Assembly: GCF_000711735.1 (NCBI RefSeq)
Contig: NZ_JONL01000009.1
Location: forward strand, 144,712-208,711
Length of the DNA: 64,000 nt
Origin: Maridesulfovibrio frigidus DSM 17176
GTDB lineage: Bacteria; Desulfobacterota; Desulfovibrionia; Desulfovibrionales; Desulfovibrionaceae
Reading direction: 5' to 3'
Below, piece by piece: positions 61,074-64,000 of this stretch. Each line of letters begins with the position of its first letter. Position 1 is the stretch's first letter. The translations under genes and the position numbers were made by a program. The notes beneath the pieces are model-generated. The model had not been told where the DNA came from, made no database searches, and worked only from the letters and a program-made list of their open reading frames with translations.

Positions 61074-63154
61074 ATCTGTGAAATCTCCAATGTTTCAGAC
61101 GTTACGCCCTTAACAACAACTTCCCCCTCTGAATTACTGCGCACCTCCGACACCAAAGAATTCTTACCAACTACTTTATATCTCTGATTAGGAGTAAGAC
61201 CGCCAATTACAATCTTTCCTTTCCCAAAACATTCAAAAACAAACTGTGCGCCATCTGAAGTGCGCCTGAAATCTTTAACCCATCCTGATGCATTTTTAAT
61301 ATATGCGGAAACGTCATTCACGTTCAAATCAGATGAAAGAACTAATTCCGCGCGATCTTGATCCGGGTTCAAATGGACAAAGATACCTTCCGAAGTAATG
61401 TCATAGCCAATAATATTTTTACACTTGCTTAAATCAGGAACTTTATCCATTCCATCCAGTCTTAAGCTCAAACAATCTCTGTAATCCGTGACTATAAATT
61501 TGTCTGCACCAAACTTCTCAAGTTTTCCAGTGAGATAACCGCGTACCATTTTGATGTAAGCCGAGGCGTAAACATTTGCGGTATCCTGCGACAAAACCCA
61601 CTCGTAAACATCTTCAAGAGCTTTGAGAGAAGCGAATTTTTCACCGCTGTAGAAATGGTAATAAATATCAATGGGCATCACGCGACGCGGAGAACCGGTG
61701 CGTTTCATGGTATCAATGATATTGCGGAATCCATAAAACGGACCTTCCCACAGATTGGTCAGAATATTTTCATTGGCCTGCCCTGTGTAAATCTGGCTGT
61801 TTTTTCCGAGCTCCAGATACAAAGGCGACACCCCGAAATATGAATTACGGCGGGCATCAAAAACTGTGTCCCCGCCATTCAAATTCAAGATTCCGGCTTT
61901 CTCAGCAATTTCAACTTGCTCTTTCGTGGGGTCACACATTCCTGACCATAAAAGGACTTTGCACGGCTTCTCAGCAGGAGCTAAATCAGTAGAAATGTAT
62001 TCGCAGGATTCAACAATTTCATATCTTGCATCAAATTTATATCCGGCCATTTCGTACTGACCAACAATAAAGTTGTCCGAATATTCTGCCGAATCACGAA
62101 CTGAAGCCTGCCACGCAAACGGATGCGTATAGGAATGTGAAGATGTCTCGATATTATTCATTTCAAAGAGAGTCCTAGCCTGTTCAACATTATCAAGGCT
62201 CCCCTTAACAGCAGGGTTAATTTCTCCAGCGATAACGGATGCGGAGTTTGGGAAATCATAGCGGGAAAAAATTCGTTCCATTATCATTTCGCCGGAATTC
62301 TTATACTTATCTATCTCAGTATAACCTACAAAACCGTCACCATCGATATGCGCAAATGCGACTCTAAGCCCGTTTAATGTAGTAGGAGTTAAAGCAGGAA
62401 TACCTTTCAGCCCCAGAGATTCACGTAAAAAATCAAACGGATTTAAATACCACTGTTTTTGATAATCAACAGGATCCTGCCAACGCATATATTCATCAAG
62501 AGCAAAGCCCCCTTTCGGCCCCACCCCGACAACGCTACCTGCGGTACCCGGTTTATCCTTAAGACTTACAGTTACCCACGAACTAGACTTTTCATCCGAA
62601 GGAACAATGTGAATGTAGTTAAAAGGGAAAAGCGGAAGCTTACGTTCAAAATTCATGCTTTTCTGATCGATGTAATCGTATTTCAGACGAGTGCGATCAT
62701 TTGTAGCATTACCTTTCCATGCAAAACCTAAATTTAAATAAACACTTTTGATCAACTCAGAATCAATCGGTTCGTCATTCAAATTACGCATTGCCCCTAA
62801 GGCACCTGCAACAATTATTTTCCTATCATTTTTCATCTGCTCAAGAAGCCACTTCAAATAATCGACTGGCTGATCCATCAGATTATCAGCAAATGTTGTA
62901 AAAACAGCTGAAAAGGCGCTCATTTCTTTATTGCTAGGTAGTGGGCGCAAATTAACATCCCGAACTTCATAAAGAAATCCGAAATAGTTAAGTGGCATAG
63001 CAAATCCTTCCATGAAAAGACTTGTCCGGGCTGTACGTTCCTCAGCACTATTATATAGAACCAAAACTTTACGTTTAATAGGCTCTGCATAGCTCGAAGG
63101 AACTACACATGATACAGACAATAATACAACAAGAAAACTAAGGAGTATGCGCAT
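61070..63154 (-). CDS. pelA: PelA-type polysaccharide deacetylase
   Basis: 694 residues with a signal peptide (~1-23, ending SSYA). The deacetylase domain has the metal and catalytic motif AHIDGDGF (~271-278) and the His motif SSHSYTHPF (~334-342), as in the carbohydrate-esterase domain of PelA. C-terminal beta-sandwich regions follow (~560-694). It de-N-acetylates Pel in the periplasm to make the cationic polymer. In Pseudomonas a glycoside-hydrolase domain precedes it in the same protein; here that activity is a separate upstream gene with a 17-bp overlap. Confidence 0.9.
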   Translation of the reverse strand: MRILLSFLVVLLSVSCVVPSSYAEPIKRKVLVLYNSAEERTARTSLFMEGFAMPLNYFGFLYEVRDVNLRPLPSNKEMSAFSAVFTTFADNLMDQPVDYLKWLLEQMKNDRKIIVAGALGAMRNLNDEPIDSELIKSVYLNLGFAWKGNATNDRTRLKYDYIDQKSMNFERKLPLFPFNYIHIVPSDEKSSSWVTVSLKDKPGTAGSVVGVGPKGGFALDEYMRWQDPVDYQKQWYLNPFDFLRESLGLKGIPALTPTTLNGLRVAFAHIDGDGFVGYTEIDKYKNSGEMIMERIFSRYDFPNSASVIAGEINPAVKGSLDNVEQARTLFEMNNIETSSHSYTHPFAWQASVRDSAEYSDNFIVGQYEMAGYKFDARYEIVESCEYISTDLAPAEKPCKVLLWSGMCDPTKEQVEIAEKAGILNLNGGDTVFDARRNSYFGVSPLYLELGKNSQIYTGQANENILTNLWEGPFYGFRNIIDTMKRTGSPRRVMPIDIYYHFYSGEKFASLKALEDVYEWVLSQDTANVYASAYIKMVRGYLTGKLEKFGADKFIVTDYRDCLSLRLDGMDKVPDLSKCKNIIGYDITSEGIFVHLNPDQDRAELVLSSDLNVNDVSAYIKNASGWVKDFRRTSDGAQFVFECFGKGKIVIGGLTPNQRYKVVGKNSLVSEVRSNSEGEVVVKGVTSETLEISQI

Positions 63155-64000
63155 AGGTATTCACCTGATCGAGTGCCGGAGTGCTGACGTATGGCACAAA
63201 ACCTTGTTTGCGAGAATAATCAAATGCTTTTGCAGTTTCACCTGCATCGTCAAGGGGAACATAATCTAAGCTTAGAACAACCAACTTACGGTTTTCTTTC
63301 AAAGCTGTGCTGGACTTTGCAAGCAAAAACTCGCGATCAGCTTTTGCAACGTCAGTTCTTGTCTGAGTCTTTAGATCAATGAAACTACTAAGCCCTTCGA
63401 GCAAAAGGTAATCAATGGATTTGGCGGTTCTACCTAGAATTTCGAAACCGCGATTCTGACAAAGCAGTAATTTCGGAAAGCTCTTTCTAATGGATTTGAT
63501 AAGTTCTACAGCGCTTCGCTCAGTCCCTTTGTAAGTATCAGGGTCGCGCCTTTGCATATCTATGGGAGAATCTAGAGTATCGAAAAACAATCCGTCATAG
63601 CCAGCTTTCAGCGCGTCAGGAATTATCCGTTCAAAAAGCATATCCTTCCATTCAGGACGGCGAATATCAACTACCCAAGAATCCCAATTATCATTGTAGC
63701 GTACAAGCAAGCCTCGTTCCTTAGCCTCTACATAGTATGGTCCGCCTGCGCTGACCTCACCGAGACTAATGTAAACAAGACATTTCACCCCGGCTTTACG
63801 CAAAGGATCAGGGTTTTGGCCGTGAACAGCTAAAACAGCAAGATCGAACTGAATTAGCTCTTCAGTCCTGTCTTGCTGTCCATAATAGCAACTCCACGAC
63901 GAAACCTGCGTCTTGGATTTACCAAACGCAAAGCTACTGCCGAGCAGAGAAAATGAGATTAGAGCCACAGTAAAAACTATTGAGTAGGAATAGCCGACAT
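63138..64000 (-). CDS. GH114/PelA-hydrolase-like glycosidase (5' end beyond window)
   Basis: A GTG at 63968 gives 276 residues, but the frame stays open to the window edge with VGYSYSIVFTVALISF, i.e. more of the signal peptide. The true start therefore probably lies just past 64000. The mature part is an endo-alpha-1,4-polygalactosaminidase-type TIM barrel: VSSWSCYYG, CLVYISLGEVSAGGPYY, DGLFFDTLDSP (catalytic Asp region) and DYLLLEGLSS (catalytic Glu region). It corresponds to the N-terminal hydrolase domain of PelA and would cut or trim Pel in the periplasm. Confidence 0.85.
   Translation of the reverse strand, partial: VGYSYSIVFTVALISFSLLGSSFAFGKSKTQVSSWSCYYGQQDRTEELIQFDLAVLAVHGQNPDPLRKAGVKCLVYISLGEVSAGGPYYVEAKERGLLVRYNDNWDSWVVDIRRPEWKDMLFERIIPDALKAGYDGLFFDTLDSPIDMQRRDPDTYKGTERSAVELIKSIRKSFPKLLLCQNRGFEILGRTAKSIDYLLLEGLSSFIDLKTQTRTDVAKADREFLLAKSSTALKENRKLVVLSLDYVPLDDAGETAKAFDYSRKQGFVPYVSTPALDQVNTYAHTP

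Overview
The window reads as a chromosomal segment of a sulfate-reducing member of the Desulfovibrionaceae (Desulfovibrio/Maridesulfovibrio type), with a moderately AT-rich genome. The evidence is a full-length homologue of the Desulfovibrio gigas molybdenum aldehyde oxidoreductase (Mop), a TunR-type tungstate/molybdate regulator (a family described from sulfate reducers), a Tat-exported superoxide reductase, and an accessory gene cassette that I recall from D. vulgaris Hildenborough (around DVU1551-DVU1559). No rRNA, tRNA, CRISPR array, insertion sequence or prophage was seen. The only integrase-like gene is a recombinase-derived regulator.

Layout. (1) 1-3021: 3' end of a TonB-dependent receptor, a YfiR/DUF4154 periplasmic protein and a CHASE8-like/HAMP histidine kinase, with overlapping ends. 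(2) 3018-8520: tunR, divergent from a molybdate/tungstate uptake operon ordered modA-modB-modC-modA2-modB2-DUF364, with a GTCACG-N14-CGTGAC inverted repeat between them. (3) 8521-22034: a 477-bp non-coding leader with several AU-rich hairpins, then a MoeA-like protein, mop and a long operon: a dicluster Fe-S oxidoreductase, a small two-CxxC protein, a methyltransferase (TrsM type), a C_GCAxxG_C_C protein, a Tes-like radical SAM protein (TrsS type), an AMP-dependent CoA ligase, XdhC, a MocA-like nucleotidyltransferase fused to an HD domain, and a histidine phosphatase. Much of this probably builds, inserts or regenerates the cofactor of the Mo hydroxylase, but the radical SAM/methyltransferase/ligase part has no known chemistry. 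(4) 22094-24246: an alanine-racemase-fold enzyme and a DUF1611 (DgcN-like) protein, a translationally coupled pair for D-amino-acid metabolism.

(5) 24789-36723 (all minus strand): an unusual surface locus. An usher-like outer-membrane protein with an N-terminal membrane anchor and Lys/Pro-rich linker is followed by a CotH-kinase/beta-helix protein, a small anchored protein, a VTC-domain protein, DUF4956, a secreted CYTH/VTC-like protein, two pilin-like secreted proteins and a PapD-like chaperone. I know of no described system with this combination. (6) 37229-46949: housekeeping and stress genes (PH-domain protein, UbiD-family decarboxylase behind an apparent attenuator, UPF0178, a 2-oxo acid decarboxylase, a PAS histidine kinase, superoxide reductase, an MBL-rhodanese protein). 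(7) 47036-48745: a PilJ-type chemoreceptor. (8) 48846-64000 (minus strand): a Pel exopolysaccharide operon: glycoside hydrolase and deacetylase halves of PelA as separate genes, PelB split into a TPR protein and a SPOR-TPR-barrel porin, PelD, PelE, PelF, PelG, a UDP-sugar 4-epimerase, and an HDOD protein. No pelC is present in the visible part.

Starts were chosen by ribosome-binding site, signal peptide and overlap with the upstream gene. Functional names rest on motif recognition by eye. No database search was possible.
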